Positions 1 through 13,030 of a DNA stretch of 64,000 nucleotides are shown piece after piece (the first letter of the stretch is position 1; the number at the start of each line of letters is the position of its first letter). A program made the position numbers and the translations under genes. Below the pieces are notes generated by a model. The model was not told the DNA's origin. It saw only the letters and a program-made list of their open reading frames with translations, and did no database searches. This DNA is from Aphrophora alni (taxonomy: Eukaryota; Arthropoda; Insecta; Hemiptera; Aphrophoridae), in contig OY740774.1 of NCBI GenBank assembly GCA_963513935.1, positions 85,212,890-85,276,889 of the forward strand, given 5' to 3'.

Positions 1-2150
1 AGTATAATTTTAAGGTTTTTAAAAGATTAAAGGTTAAAATGAACGTTGCTTTCAGAAACTCTGATGCCTTACAAAGAAATACTAAACATTTTTATTGGAA
101 CAGAATTCTTAGCTTTAAAAAGACAAAGTTCAAAGAATTGTAAATATAAACCAATACAAAATTACAATTCCCTTTGTTGGAAATGTTTATAAGATAGAAT
201 TCTCTTATTGCCGACGCATTCTGTTCTGTCTCGCATTTACATCACTGGTTTAACCTTTACATTTACTTTAGTGAAGAATAAAAAAACATTTGTAAGCCGT
301 GCTGAAATATTTTCTTTGCAAGAAAAAGACGGTAGTTTAATTTCAACTTTTGTAGGTTTAAAAGACAACGGTATTTAATATCCGAAAGAAGTAAGTTAGT
401 AACCACAAGTGAAAACACAGTTGGTCTTAATAATGAAAATTTGAAGATGTTTTCCTATCTTATCTTTTCGGAATTGATATATTGATCATATATAATGTAA
501 CACACTGTATAGTTATTATTAAAATCCTAATACAGTAGCCATGTATTTTAAATACATTATTCAAACAGGATCCACGCTACATTATGTATTCAGTAACATC
601 CTGTAAGCAGTTTACAATCATTTCATCAATATCGGAGTTACCTTTGTTCCTTCACGTTTAAAATCCTACTTCCTACATCCTCTGTATTACTTCATTATAC
701 AGTTAAACATTTAAAAACGTAACCTCAATCACACCCATTTCCTGAGTTTGTATTACAGTTATTTCATAATACCAGTATGTAGGTTAATAGTTAATATTTT
801 AATCAATTGCATCATAAGCAAATAATAAAAAGATCTTTTGAACTTGGTAATGCAGAGGGAAGCCCCAAATCAAACAGTGGTTGATATAAGTGATATTTGA
901 CAAAAAAATAATTCAATTTCAAAGAACACATCCGTTTTGCAAATGTTATTTTTGTATTAGTAGCGTAAAGAAAGGAATGAAAAATTAATTAGAGTGAAAA
1001 GAATAAATGTTAACAATTAAATGAAGCAGGTAGCAATGATATTGACCCCAGTATTAGAGTTGAACTCAGTGATATGTAAGTTTGTTATAACAAAACGTCA
1101 CTAGAACTTTGACTCAACAGTTGTCAATTGTTGACAACTTGAGCCAAAGTAATTTATATTGTTTCCGATAATGTGAAGAATAAATCAATCAACAACTTAA
1201 ACTATAATAAACTTAAACAGTCCTCGAAACTATATCATCTTAGCCAAAGACATTGGCAAGATTAAATTTACATTACTATTTAAAATAAGACATATATTAA
1301 AAACTGAGAGAACCTTGTCAAGCCAATGGGTATACATACATACCAACTCAGTTGCTGTAACTATGGAGTCTTCTGTTAGACGTAGTTACTATTTTGAAAC
1401 TTTACAGTGAAAATAATTTTATTAAAAAATTACAGAATATTTAAATAGATGGGCAAAGGTTTGGGAAAACTTGTGTAACTTTTGAAGGAGTGAGTATAGA
1501 AATATACCAAATATATATTGTAGTAGGAAATGTTATATAAATTTTGGTATATTGGTCAATCGTGACTAAGAAATGTTTTTACCGTTAACTTAAAGACCCC
1601 TAAATAGTTATATATGATTATAAATGGAGAATCGTGTAGGAAAAAAGTTCAAACCTTAAGTTACATGTGATTATTGTTTAAAATGAGCTATTTTGAATAT
1701 TGTTAAATCAATTGTAATTTAAATTAGAGCTATGTATTCATTTCATAAAGGCGCAGGATTGCAACTATACGAGTGGAAATTCTTCCATGTAGGATGTCAG
1801 GATTATCCTACACTTTAAAATATCTTAAAAGAAAGCAATATAAATTTCTGTAAATATTATATTGAGAAGCAATGCAACCGTTATGGGATATTAAATGTAG
1901 CTGTTTAGTAAAAGCGCTTTTTATTGACGTGTGGAACATCAAAAGGTATCCTCGCTGAATCGCTATGACATTGATGTGTGGTAAACTATGTATTATAAAG
2001 TGACTTAAATATAAGATATTTGAGATGTAGTTTTACGTCTTCGCTTTAATACAATACAGGGTGACAAGTGCGTTGGTTGTAAATTTTGGTTCCCTATATT
2101 GTTACCCCGGACCTGCAATATTGCGTCGTTCAATAGGGTTTGTTTATAGG
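1..2150. other. AT-rich DNA without recognisable gene
   Basis: I see no open frame with coding character, no transposase motif and no tandem array here. The stretch is dominated by short A and T runs. Confidence 0.6.
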
Positions 2151-2300
2151 TACTGGGATTTACTAATATAGAATAATAAGATTTACTGAAATACAGGTAA
2201 TGTGAAAGTTAATTAAAAATCTCGTTACTAATTATCAGTAAGTAATCACCAATAATTAAATGTATTATTGTATATAATATTTATTATTATTGTATTTCAG
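2150..2300 (+). repeat. Dispersed repeat family D, copy 1
   Basis: The words GGATTTACTAATATAGAATA and CAGTAAGTAATCACCAATAA recur near 6605-6730 in the same order, and in reverse complement near 62110-62220. A related partial copy sits near 15060-15110, and the 24860-25100 region is related. It looks like a short non-autonomous element of unknown class. Confidence 0.55.
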
Positions 2301-4400
2301 TCGCGTCTGCTATTTTTCTTTGGGCAGTAGCCTACATTTCACGAGTTTTTAAATACTCAAGTTGAGACGGAATTTGAGTTATAAAGTAACTGAAAAGTCA
2401 TACGTACACAGGACTTTTAATAATTTCATTCCGTCGTAAATTTTCAACATATATATGTTGCAATCAGCCAAAGTAGTGTAGTTTAAATGTAAATATATGA
2501 TAGATGAACAAAGTTTCATGACGGCAGGTTCGTTTTAGAATGTGTACGCGGTTAGTTTCTGACATATGTGATTTGTCTACTCTTTAAATCAGGTCTAACT
2601 GACACAACTAAAGTTAAAATATTAACTTTTTTTTGTTTGTTTTTTTCTTCTCACAAATTCTTTGATTTCTCACCTGGAGAATTTATAACATAGAGAGGGT
2701 TTCATGACTGTTAAACAGATTTTGTAATATACTTTGTACATCGATAAGTTCTGGTTTATAATAGAAAACACTCGATTTATGGTAAATAATGTTGTTAAAT
2801 AAAATATGAACTTGTTGCCTTTCTGTGTACTACCATAAATCTGTGTCATTCTCTCATTGTTATAATTTTAGTTTACTCACTAAAATGCCTCCATCTGTCT
2901 CAATCCCACTGTCCACTGTCCATCCATCCACCCATCCACTCATCTTAATTTAGGTTTAACTACCCTTTTCCAGTCTGATCTTGCTTGGAGTATTTTCTTT
3001 GTTGGATTGATTTTCTCTCATCAAATGACATGTGCCGTCCATCTCAAGCAAATTTATTTTATATATCACAACTAGTTCTCTGTACACTTCCTAATTAATT
3101 ATGCTGATACCTTTATGATGTTTTGGGATGGGCCCCCTATCGATCCTTCTTACTCGATTTCGTACCATTCTGAAATTCATACTATAAGAATAAAAAGTCC
3201 CAGTGCTTCAGTTATTGAGATATTGTAAAGTAATAAAATAATTAAAATAGAAGTGCAATTATTAGAATGTCAAACGTTATGGGTCAATTGTAACAGTGTT
3301 ACAACTAACCGCAAAAACCGTTACATTTCCCCGACAAATTCATGATTTAATTTGATCGAGCTCAGAAAATAACTTCTGTACCAATAGTTCTTCTAAGCAC
3401 ATCAACAGATATCGAAAGAAACGTAGACTACAGTAATCCTATGGTTATTATGATAGGCTACTTCTTAATTACCCTAAGAAACGAAAAACAATGACGAAAT
3501 GATTTTACTTACATGGTAGTTTTTAATAAAAACTGAAATAACAGAATCAACTATACACTAACCATACTCATCATACGTGCAGTTACCCATGCTTTCCTTA
3601 GAGTAACTTGCCACGATTGGTTCATCAGGCAGCACCACAGTGCAGAGTGTTACATTTACCCCGCTCTCCCCTACTCATCATGGTTGTGGGTGTATGTCTC
3701 AGAAATTCACGATAGGAACGGAAATCAATTTTTGTGGTAAATATATATTAAACATGTCTTCTTTTTAGGTTTGTCTTAAATGAAAGTAATATATAAAATA
3801 AGATTATAAAAACACTATATATTTATTAAAATTATTAAGGGAAATGAACGTAGAATAATTGATATAGATCAATTAATTATTGCAATTATAAATAATTAAT
3901 CACTATCACAGATCATAAAATGTTATTTTGTTGCAGCCAGTTAGGCATTCTCAAAGGGAAGTAATTACTTTGTCATGTTGGTATCATGATTAATTATTAC
4001 ATCCCTGGGTGATGAGTAAATACCTCGTCACGTGACAGTAGTGATTGATAACTTCCAAGAGTTGTAGTGATAACAGAAGCATTAGTATACAAAGGGAATT
4101 CTATTTAAATTAGTCTTTCATTAAAGTGATGAAAAATTGATAAAATTAGAAAATATTTCACAAAGCACACTGATAAGAAAGTGGATAACTTTTTATTATT
4201 TTCTTTCTGTCTTTATATATTATCTCTTAGTTAAAGAAATTATAGAGATCTAATTTTTTTTCTAATTTTAAAGGGCGAAATTAATATTATCTAGTTTTGT
4301 CTTCCACGTAACTCCAATTTTCAACAATAATATTACATTGATTTTTAACAATGTAAATTTTAATAAAAAATAAGAACACTAATATTATAATACCTGCATA
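2300..4400. other. Gene-free AT-rich stretch with a short CCAT-rich tract
   Basis: Nothing coding is visible. A short imperfect CCAT/CCAC tract lies near 2918-2942. Around 3600-3690 there is a slightly GC-richer segment that I cannot assign. Confidence 0.45.
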
Positions 4401-4429
4401 GGTAACTTGGGTGGAAAGCCAGAGTAGTG

Positions 4430-4830
4430 TGGTGTGCAACATGAATGGTTCAAGGCTTAGGAGAAATAAATCAACTGCAAAAGGTTAGTATGTACCAAGT
4501 ATAGAGCTGAAAAGGTTGTTTCTTTTTGAGGAATAAACTGCTTTCTTTCAATCAGAAGTCTACGCTATTTTACAGTGAGCACAGCTAAGTAAACTCAGGG
4601 TAAGTGGGGGGCGATGATTTGATCTGAGAATCAAAGGTGGCCTTGAAAATTTTATTATTGCTTAGGGTTTGAATCTTGCTTGCAGAAAAGTTTAAACGGG
4701 CGCTCAGCATATTAGCGGAAAGGGAAAAGCTGAGTCTGGTGTGGGTGTACTACGAGCTATTCGAGAGTGGAAAAAATGAGAAAGCAGATAAATTGGCAGA
4801 GACCCGCGTACGTAACTATGATGGAAACCT
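4430..4830 (+). pseudogene. Non-LTR retrotransposon RNase H fragment, frameshifted
   Basis: Two separated blocks match the RNase H domain that ends the polyprotein of several insect non-LTR retrotransposons. The block at 4537-4575 reads TAFFQSEVYAILQ, the usual QAE-x-YAI helix with the acidic residue kept, followed at once by a stop. The block at 4700-4801 reads ALSILAERE, then LSLVWV, then NEKADKLAE, which corresponds to the normal L-x-WVPGHSGI-x-GNEKADELA end of the domain. The blocks are in different frames, and the PGHSGI segment is scrambled by indels. The copy is therefore dead and strongly 5'-truncated; no reverse transcriptase is visible upstream. The clade cannot be fixed from this fragment. 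Confidence 0.72.
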
Positions 4831-5084
4831 CACAGTATGCTGATTAGTTCTGGACATATGTACAGGAAACTACCAGTATTATGTTCTGGAATGTACGGAC
4901 AGATTGTAGAGATACTAGGAGACTTATGAGAGGGTCTAATGAAGGTAGAGGAAGGGCACTTAACAGATAAAACAGAGGCAACTTTAGGATGGTGATGGGG
5001 TTTCTTAACAGACATCTTAATAATACTAAAAGGGTACACCATTTTGGGATAAGGATAGGGGATTGAAACATCAAGTAATTGATT

Positions 5085-5260
5085 GAAGGAGTGTTCCTGC
5101 TACGAAGGTATTTGAGGTTGTAGATCCTATAAATTAAGATCTCTAGAGCATGGACATCATAGTTCTGAAGAGTTTTGCGAAGGCCAAAAGTAGGTTTAGG
5201 AGGAGGTGTCTTTTTGTATGTAAAAAGAAAGGAATCACGATGGTCTATTTGCAAAACGTT
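5085..5260 (+). repeat. Dispersed repeat shared with about 43.4 kb
   Basis: The segment around 5140-5250 (AGCATGGACATCATAG, then GTAGGTTTAGGAGGAG) recurs with the same order and spacing at about 43420-43530. The open frame over this region is not conserved between the copies, so I treat it as non-coding repeat. Confidence 0.5.
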
Positions 5261-5599
5261 TACCTTCCATAAGGCAAATAACAATAGTCTAAATGAAACA
5301 CTAAACATACCCACGACAATTAATAGTAATAATTACTATTTTATTATTAATCTACAACTATTGAAAGCAAGAATAAAAACGACTGAGAATAAAAGAAGAA
5401 AACAAGCAAGAAGATAAATAAAAAAACGAGAACAAGATACTATAAGAAGAAAGAGTCAGTGAAAAGAGGAGCATGCATTAGGCATTTGTGTGAGGATCAA
5501 ATTTTTATGATTTATTACGTCAACTTATTCTGGTTATTGGCAACGCTACAATACAGATACGAGTAAGGAGATTGGTGGCTGATGATCATGAAAACGTAC

Positions 5600-5875
5600 A
5601 AAACCCATGTTACATGAATGCACAAATCCCTTGTTACACGAATGGACAAGAAACAGAAGTTGCGTTAGAGAGGTGAGGGAAAGAAAATTTGGATTTCCTA
5701 CAGATTATAGTAAGAAAGTAAGCGAAACAATAAAATAAGGTAGGAAAGGAACCATGTATAGCCTTACAAAACTTGATAAAGCGGCTCAACGGGATGACAG
5801 TAATACGATCACAATAGTAATCCTAAATGAGAAAACGAATCCTCCCTTCACTCCAACGTACATTTTAGTCATAAT
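5600..5875 (+). repeat. Dispersed repeat family B, copy 1
   Basis: Shared order of words with 38335-38595: CCCATGTTACATGAATG near the start, then a run resembling AAGGTAGGAAAGGA, CTTTACAAAACTTGA, GGGATGACAGTAA and CTAAATGAGAAAA, ending at a CTCCAACRTA block. Both copies have the same orientation. No coding capacity is seen. Confidence 0.65.
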
Positions 5876-6019
5876 ATTTGTGTAAAGGTTAAGGATTAAA
5901 TTCAAAGGGAACGTACAATCAGCTTTATGTAAAGTTCTACTGTCTGTACTTAGTATAATGATAGTTATGTGATGAGTAAAAATATCAACATCCAGTTGTT
6001 TACTGTTTTATCAGTTTCG

Positions 6020-6450
6020 AGGTCCCCTGAGTTCAAAAAGTGTGCTTTCATTGATGTCTGTCTGTCGTATGTAGCCAAACGTGGAGTAAGTTTCTAATAA
6101 AATTTGTTGTGCCGCCATATTTTTGCCTTTTATCGGGAGTTTAAAACATGTGTTTTATAACTCAAAATATGCGGATAGCTGTCGTATGTAAAAACACAAA
6201 ACAACCATTTACTCAAAAAGTGTTTCAACAATTTTAATCAAAATTTGTTTATATATAGCATCTAAGGGCGCAATTTATTGGTAGTCATATATCTAAAAAT
6301 AATGGTTCGTGAATTAGTGGTAAAAAAAAATTACTATAAGCATATTGTAAAATACTTAATATCTCAAAATTGGTTCAACCGATCTCGTGAAAATTGTAGA
6401 GAAATGTGAAGAGTAATAATAACTCATACAAATGTGCCCAAATCGCAGCT
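6020..6450 (+). repeat. Dispersed repeat family K, degenerate copy
   Basis: Blocks such as ACTCAAAATATG and repeated ATATCTCAAAAT words recur in the 13390-13830 and 23270-23470 regions. The latter two also share a CTTGAYYGCCGTCATTAAAG block. The copies are old and the boundaries are unclear. Confidence 0.4.
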
Positions 6451-6604
6451 CCAGGAATACAAAAATGAACTTTAACTACAGACATTAAATCAAGACGACG
6501 TGTTTACGTACATAAACGAAACATGTTTATTTAAATATATAAATATCTTTTCATAGACGGGATATTTTATTAAATTTCTCTTAAAGCTGTTACTTAATAT
6601 TTAA

Positions 6605-6730
6605 TTGGATTTACTAATATAGAATACAGAAAATAGGAAAGTTATATGTAAATCTCGGTGATAATAATTATTATATGACCAGTAAGTAATCACCAATAAC
6701 TATATGTACTATTATATACTGTTATTATTA
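6605..6730 (+). repeat. Dispersed repeat family D, copy 2
   Basis: Same word order as copy 1: GGATTTACTAATATAGAATA, a TGTAAATCTCG block, then CAGTAAGTAATCACCAATAA. Confidence 0.6.
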
Positions 6731-9000
6731 ATGTATTTTAGTCCTAACTCTTTCGATGGCATATACTATACGAAGTCCATATACTAAATCGTATGGGTTT
6801 TAAAATCCTTGAGTCGGCAATTCTTTAAACACATTTTAACCTGTCACTGAATTGACAGTCATACGATTTAATTTATATAAATAAATATTCTGTCGTTGTC
6901 AACCCACCTCATCTAAAACAAAAATGCTGCTTTATTTGTTTCTTCTGACAGACAGGAGATCTACGACGTACTGTATACTAGATTTATGTAAACAGAAGCG
7001 TTAAATTTCAAATTAAATTAAATTAATAAAAGAGAAGATGAAATGAAAAGATTACAGTCGTTGTATTCTCATCAGAGTTTTGATAAATCTAAATCTTACT
7101 AAATTGTGATGTCAAGAGATGGGATCTACGACTTGTGTAACGATGGGGGCTTTACTGTAGGACGACTTTTTGTCCTTCTCTCTTTCTATCCCTCTCCCTC
7201 TACGCTTTCTTCAATAAATGAAGACGGGAGCCTTTAAATCCTTGTTTTATTATTTTACTAATATAAAACTTTATATAATTTAAAAACAGTTTTATATTTC
7301 TTAGTCCCATGAAAATATGCACCCAAATTTACTGAAAATGTGTTTCTTTATATATATTTTTTTATTTATTAAAAGAAGGGACTCGTTATTGTGAATTTAT
7401 ATACGTTGTTACAAAATTCCTGACCTAGTTTTTAACAAAGCAGAGTATACTTGAAATTTAAAAAAACAATGTACAGATTTTGTCGTGAAGAGAAGCGAAT
7501 TCTCATTGTTTCTTATCAAACGTTAAAAAGAAAACACAATTTCCTTAAAAGGTTTTGTGCAGAGAAATGAAAAAGATATAACCTGCACATAGTCTCAATC
7601 CCTCTATTCTTTTAAATTTAAAAACTAAACTAAAAATACATTTTCAAATTTAAAATTTATTCAAAACCTATTTGTGACATTGGAAAGAATCCATGTTTCT
7701 ATCAATTACATTATAACACAAAATTTGGAAGTGAAATAGTTTTCTAATCCTATTAAGGGGAACCAAAACTAACCAATATTTAGACGTATTTTCTTTGAGT
7801 TTGTTATTTCCCTTTCGTCGCGGCAGCAGTCTATGTCAAGTTTTTTTTTCTAATCAATGAATCGTGAATGCACTGTGTAGTAATTACTCGGCTCTGAGAT
7901 ATATCCTCGTTATACGTGATGGAATATTTTCAGGCCGAACGCGATAATTATCTTATCGCTAGTGAGCGTTCACGTGTTAAGCGGCACGCTCTGTCTATTT
8001 CATCGCTCAATATCTAGTGGCAAGACGTATAGAAGTATAAATAACAAAAAAGATTTAGGTTTCTTAATAGCTTACTATAATTGTGTTGAAAAATACTACT
8101 GAATATGGCATTATAAAAGGACAGTGTCACGAGTTGCAATAAGAAATGGAGCCCATCTTATAAAATGCTTTATATTTAGTTTCGTATTGAGATATATCTC
8201 TAGTAACTAGTGCGAAAGTATATCGTACAATCATTAAATTATACGATGCACTCAATAGTAATTTCTGTTCCTTCTCATGATTCTAAAATATATAATCACA
8301 AAAACGTCATCTTTACTTGAGAACATAAGATGAACCGACTGGAAATATATCTCCTGTCATCAGATCGTATAGCTTTGCTGTGTAGCAAAATTATCTTACG
8401 ATAAAAGTCGCGCTGTTTCAATAAACATAGTATCGCTCTAATGTACACCCTGTCTAAAGGGAAATAATAACTGTAAGATTGGTAGTGATCGTAAATATAT
8501 TTTGTCTACAGTAGTAGACAAAGTGGCATTTTGTTCATTTAAATTAGTTTGCAAACCAGCTGATTTTTGAACAGTTTCACTTTGCCCACTACTTTGCACA
8601 CTCCCGAATGCCAACCGAACAAAACGAAATTTAGGTTAAGTTTATTTGAATTGATTTATAATATACAGGAAATGTCCCGTATGTAAGTTAAATTAATTCT
8701 TACATGTAAAATAACATAAATAAACAACAAAACAACGTTTTAAAGTTGAAAAAGAAAGTAATTATTCATGAAGAAGATTGACAGTATATGTACACGGAGA
8801 GTATTTTTCGTTTGCCGAGTTTTGAAGTTGGCAATCCCCTTTCCTCAACAATACACCTAAGTTATTTGTAATATTCATAAATAACCTCAGTTTTGACGTG
8901 AGATTGAACACTATTGTATTAAATTAATGTTTTATTAAATTGTGTTACTGCTGAAGTATATTTTTTATTTGTCACAAAATAACAACTGTAGACAAAGTAT
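6730..9000. other. Gene-free AT-rich stretch
   Basis: No coding signal. There is a pyrimidine-rich run near 7165-7210 (TCTCTCTTTC, then CCCTCTCCCTC). The 7920-8450 stretch contains several TATCTT/GCGATA-type palindromic words, but I cannot define an element. Confidence 0.45.
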
Positions 9001-9003
9001 AAT

Positions 9004-9122
9004 GTGCAATTCGTGAGCAAAGTGTTCTTTTTAAACTCGATAAAATTGACGCACTCGGCAAGCCTCGTGCGTCAACATTTTTCTCTCGTTTAAAAAAGCG
9101 CCACTTTGCTCCCTAATTGCAC
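9004..9122. repeat. Imperfect 119-bp palindrome (hairpin)
   Basis: The two arms start GTGCAATT and read inward through GAGCAAAGTG, TTTTTTAAAC-like and TTGACGCAC words to a loop of a few bases near 9060. Each arm is about 55-58 bases with scattered mismatches and small indels. It could be a foldback MITE or the source of a long hairpin RNA. No target duplication was established. Confidence 0.75.
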
Positions 9123-9261
9123 AAATAACTATTCCCGCACATCCACACTAGAGAGTAAAGTTGTTATTAGACATTTAAAAACTGGACTATTAATGTTAAC
9201 AAAGCTTTAATAGCTGTTTGTTTAACAATCATCCACTGAAGGATTCAATTATAGTGATTAC

Positions 9262-9445
9262 AAGCTTCCCAATCCCTAAGGCCCCTAGCTGGATGTACAT
9301 TTTTTTCAGTTTTATATTAAGTCCTTCTTTTTCATCTTTCCTTTCAAGTTTCTCTTTACAAACTCTCTTTATTTTCCGACCCTGACGCTATTAGACTACT
9401 CGAGGACTAAGGATCTCTATTTTATTCTTTCCTTTAAAGGTTTAT
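9262..9445 (+). repeat. Family A dispersed element, copy A1
   Basis: Contains the ordered family A words: AATCCCTAAGG, CCTAGCTGGAT, a CTCTTT run, then TTTTCCGACCCTGACGCTAT followed by a TATTAGACTACTCGAGG-like block. The same order is seen in about 15 other places and in the satellite at 52.5-55 kb. It is non-coding, with degenerate ends. Confidence 0.75.
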
Positions 9446-10170
9446 AAATTTATATTTTATAAGATTATAACAGAAGGGTTTGTAATTTTTTCACAAGTTG
9501 GGAGGGACCAATTTTTGGCCTCTACAATTGAAATGTATAAATGTCAACGGAATGAAAAATATTTTACTAGAAATGCAATATATAACTATACATAAAGTAT
9601 TTATTCTTTCCGTAATATACTAGAAAATTAACTGATATGTATTACCTTAAAATATTTTTAAAATCCTATTTAAGGTTTAGACAGTGAAAATTACAATTCT
9701 ATGAGGAAAACAAAACTCTTGCTGCAATACTGTTGACATGTTATCCTACCAATATCATCCTACAAAGTAAACTCTATCACGCGGGGTCTCACACCCCTAT
9801 CTTTACATATATAATTTCATTCCTTTGCTTATCTCAGCCTGCTATCTGCACTACTTCCGAGAGGAAAATTGCTTTTCTTCTAATTTCTCGCTCCGCCGAC
9901 TTTAACTCTCGTTTCAATACATGCAAAAACAAAATGATATGCGAATCAAAATGACAGGATTTATTGTAAGTATATGAAATCAACTCTCTTGAGATTTCAG
10001 CATGTTTGTTCGAGCATATTGAAAAATAAAGTCTGTTGCCAAGAGCTTTACAAAAATAATAAATAATACTTTAAATTTATAAAATATTAATTTTCCCCCT
10101 TTCTTTCTCTTAAAATTAAGGGGTTTTGAATTCATCTATTTACTGATAGTTGTTCCCTCAGATGCATACT

Positions 10171-10385
10171 TTAGGATTTTCATCCTAGCTGAATTTCACC
10201 TTTCTTTATATACTATTGGGTTAGAGCTCTCTCTTTCATCTTTCATAAGGTATCTCTCTAAGCCAACTTTTGTTCCTTTCTGACGTTGACACCTTTAGAG
10301 TATTCGAGAGCTTCATGTGTTAGTTTATGACCTTGTTTCCCTTTTTTATAAGGCGATGATGACCAAGACTTTTTTTGTATACAAA
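10171..10385 (+). repeat. Family A dispersed element, copy A2
   Basis: Begins near TCCTAGCTGAATTTCACC, continues through CTCTCTTTCATCTTTC and the TGACGTTGACACC block, and ends at GGCGATGATGACCAAGA, which is the 3' part of the family A consensus. Confidence 0.7.
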
Positions 10386-11164
10386 TGACAAGAAATAATA
10401 ATCTATTTAACATCCGATAACTATAGTTATTCATTATTATTTTTTTTATTTTTATATATTTGTTTTGTTGAATATTCTTTTACAAATTGGAAGTCACGTC
10501 CAATATTACTTTAGAAGGAAGGTGTAATCATTTAAAAAATAGTTTTTACATAAACAGCATGGTTGGGTTTATAAGGTGTGAACATTATGTGAACCAGTAA
10601 CGTCAATATGTCTTCTACATGATTACAATAAAGTCCGTAGGAACTTTAGCTTAAAAGTTACTGCAGTACAATCACCTTCATTAACATAAAATTAAAATAT
10701 ATATTCTGCATTAGAAATGTCATAAAAAGAATTATCTAAACTATTTCCTCCCTCTGTTAGAAAGATTCGTTAATACTGAAGAATTCGTTATTCAACATTT
10801 TTGTATTAAACAAGTTGTTATGGTAAGTAAACATCACGGTGCTTACCCAGCCCCATCACATTATGAATTATAAGAAGATCTTCTAAATTTAATGCCCAAA
10901 ATTTGGTTTCTTAGACCTTACATAAAATGTATAATGTTGTATTGAGAGATAAAGGAGTCTTATCCAGTTGAGTAAATTTACTTAAACCAGTTTTTTCACA
11001 CGTTTTCTTAACTTCGTAACCTTTGTTTTTAAGCTGAAACGAGAGACTATATCTCTGATTTGTTATCATGGGGTTTTTCTGTTATGTCCCTCCCCCCTCC
11101 GTGTAATAGCAAATTCATTCAAAACGGTAAACTATTTTTTTAAATATAGAGAGTAACATATTTG

Positions 11165-11770
11165 TAACTACGAATAAAGAATTTTTGTATTATAAAACAA
11201 AGTCTTCTTAATGAGAGTCTTATTTCGACGTTATTAAAAAGAACAATGCTTCAAAACATAAAACTATAAAGAAGCTTACAATACAAACTCAATTATTGCG
11301 TTCTTTTCACAAGACTTTCTTAACAATGACCTTCTTTCCCCTCTACAACCCTAGTCCGACACAGCCATTCCCTAAAGCCTGAAACTCCATAGCCGGTCTT
11401 CTTTCAATTATTTCAGAAACTACCTTCAAAATTTTGTATCAAATATATACTGAATGTATATCAGGCTTAACCCATCTCTCATCTTTTAAAACTAATGCTT
11501 CATCATCATAAACTGCCGCATTTTTAGCAATTTACATTTAAAAAAGTTTTTTAATCTTCTGTGTTTTACCATCACACTTTTTTATTAAAATTTTACACAG
11601 AATTGTCTACTTCGGAAAGCTGTTATTATTTTAAGTTATCTTAATCCAAGGTAAAATTGTATGCAAATTATAAAGTTTGTTTGGAAACTAAAACAATTTC
11701 AAAGAAAAGTTTAACTCAGTTAAAATATTGCAAAATAATTTCTAATTTGATTACTTAATCAGTATAGGGT
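11165..11770 (+). repeat. Family J dispersed repeat, copy 1
   Basis: Collinear with 44480-45010: a CTTCAAAACATAAA block, AATTATTGCGTTCT, then TTTCAAAGAAAAGTT and AATTTCTAATTT-type blocks in the same order. The copy breaks off before the part of family J that carries coding-like sequence in the copies at 45 kb and 58 kb. Confidence 0.6.
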
Positions 11771-11889
11771 AGGTTTAGTATTCCAGAAAAATCTCGACCC
11801 CTGTTTTTTGACAAAACTAAAAAAGTGATTTTGGACATTCGTTCGTTGAATAAAAATATGAAATTTGGAATAAGGGATCATTGTCGAAC

Positions 11890-12560
11890 ATGTAGGACCC
11901 TATGATGTAGTGCCATCTCATCCAACATCCAATTTCCTAGAAAAAAGTGCCATCTCGTCCAGTGCAGTTTTACAGTTGATTAACCTAACCTAACCTAACG
12001 GCCGCTTTCAATATTTTCAGATTTTATTTGTAGTTTATGTCAAATAATTCTGTTAATATACAAGCGGGTTCATTTCTACAAACCTTGAGGTAGAACATTA
12101 GAACAGACTGTTGTTGAACTGCGCAACCTGGAGCCTAGGTAAGGAGCACCCGCAAGAAAATTAGTTTTCTCCCTGTATTAAATAAAAGGCGAGTTTTAAC
12201 ATGATTGTATATGATTTATAGCATTTTGATAAAAAACGCAAAGAGCATTTAGAGGGGTTTAAATAGTATGAAGCTAGCAAATATGGAAGACCCGAAATTT
12301 TATAAATAATAAGAATTTTATAATATTATAAAGGTAGGCTACTACAAACGTTCCAACAGTTTTTGTAAACCTGTCAAGTAAACAATAGCATAGGTTTTTG
12401 GACGAGATGGCAGTAGTTGGCGGGTAATGAATTAACCCACTGCCCTACGACCGTGGAATCTGGATGAGATAGCACCTGGACGAGATGGCACGACTCCGAC
12501 CATATCGACATCCAGAAAACTAGAATAAAAAATTTCAAAATGGCGGTCATTTTAAACAAT
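11890..12560. mobile_element. Putative DNA element with five inverted 14-mer subterminal repeats
   Basis: The 14-mer TGCCATCTCGTCCA (or one to two mismatches) occurs at 11911-11924 and 11948-11961 on the plus strand, and as its complement at 12399-12412, 12461-12474 and 12477-12490. Two copies on one side and three opposite ones on the other, about 450 bp apart, is the layout of transposase-binding subterminal repeats in some DNA transposons. No transposase lies inside. Exact termini and target duplication were not found. Confidence 0.55.
11982..11999 (-). repeat. Short CCTAA (telomere-type) tract
   Basis: Three and a half units of CCTAA, the complement of TTAGG, lie inside the element with the 14-mer repeats. 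Confidence 0.8.
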
Positions 12561-12639
12561 TTTAAAATCTTTCTTGTAATACGTTACACCTACCGTATTA
12601 TTTACACTTATTGAACACTAAGCTTGTTATTAATCTATA

Positions 12640-13030
12640 CATTTACAGATTTATATTCTCAATGTAATTATACCAACCTAACATCTCTAAGATGATAAAT
12701 AGCAAAGTTATTGTTAACAAACTAAATCATGATACCTAGCTTCCCAATATAATGTAACATTCGTGAAGTTACGAGATCTGACAGGATCGAATCATTGATA
12801 CGAGCGAAGTGACGTAGAACTTAGCCGACGTCAAGAAAGTAGTGTACACAGTTACGAGGTTCAGAAAACCTGTGGAGACAACTGTTTTAAATAAATTTAT
12901 CCTACTGAATACGACACCTTGATCTTCCAATAACATTTAACTACAATGCCTAAGAAACCAACTTTTTGGGTTACATTTAGAGGATCTGCTCATATTACAT
13001 TGCATAATGGGACTGGGTAAGTACCATGAT
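12640..13030 (+). repeat. Family G dispersed repeat, copy 1
   Basis: Collinear with 19915-20390: GATGATAAATA, then AAAGTTATTGTTAA-like, CGAGCGAAGTGACG / CGAGCAAAGCGAG, a TTCAGAAAACCTG block, then ATTACATTGYATAATG and GGGTAAGT/GGGTAATG. No coding capacity. Confidence 0.65.
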
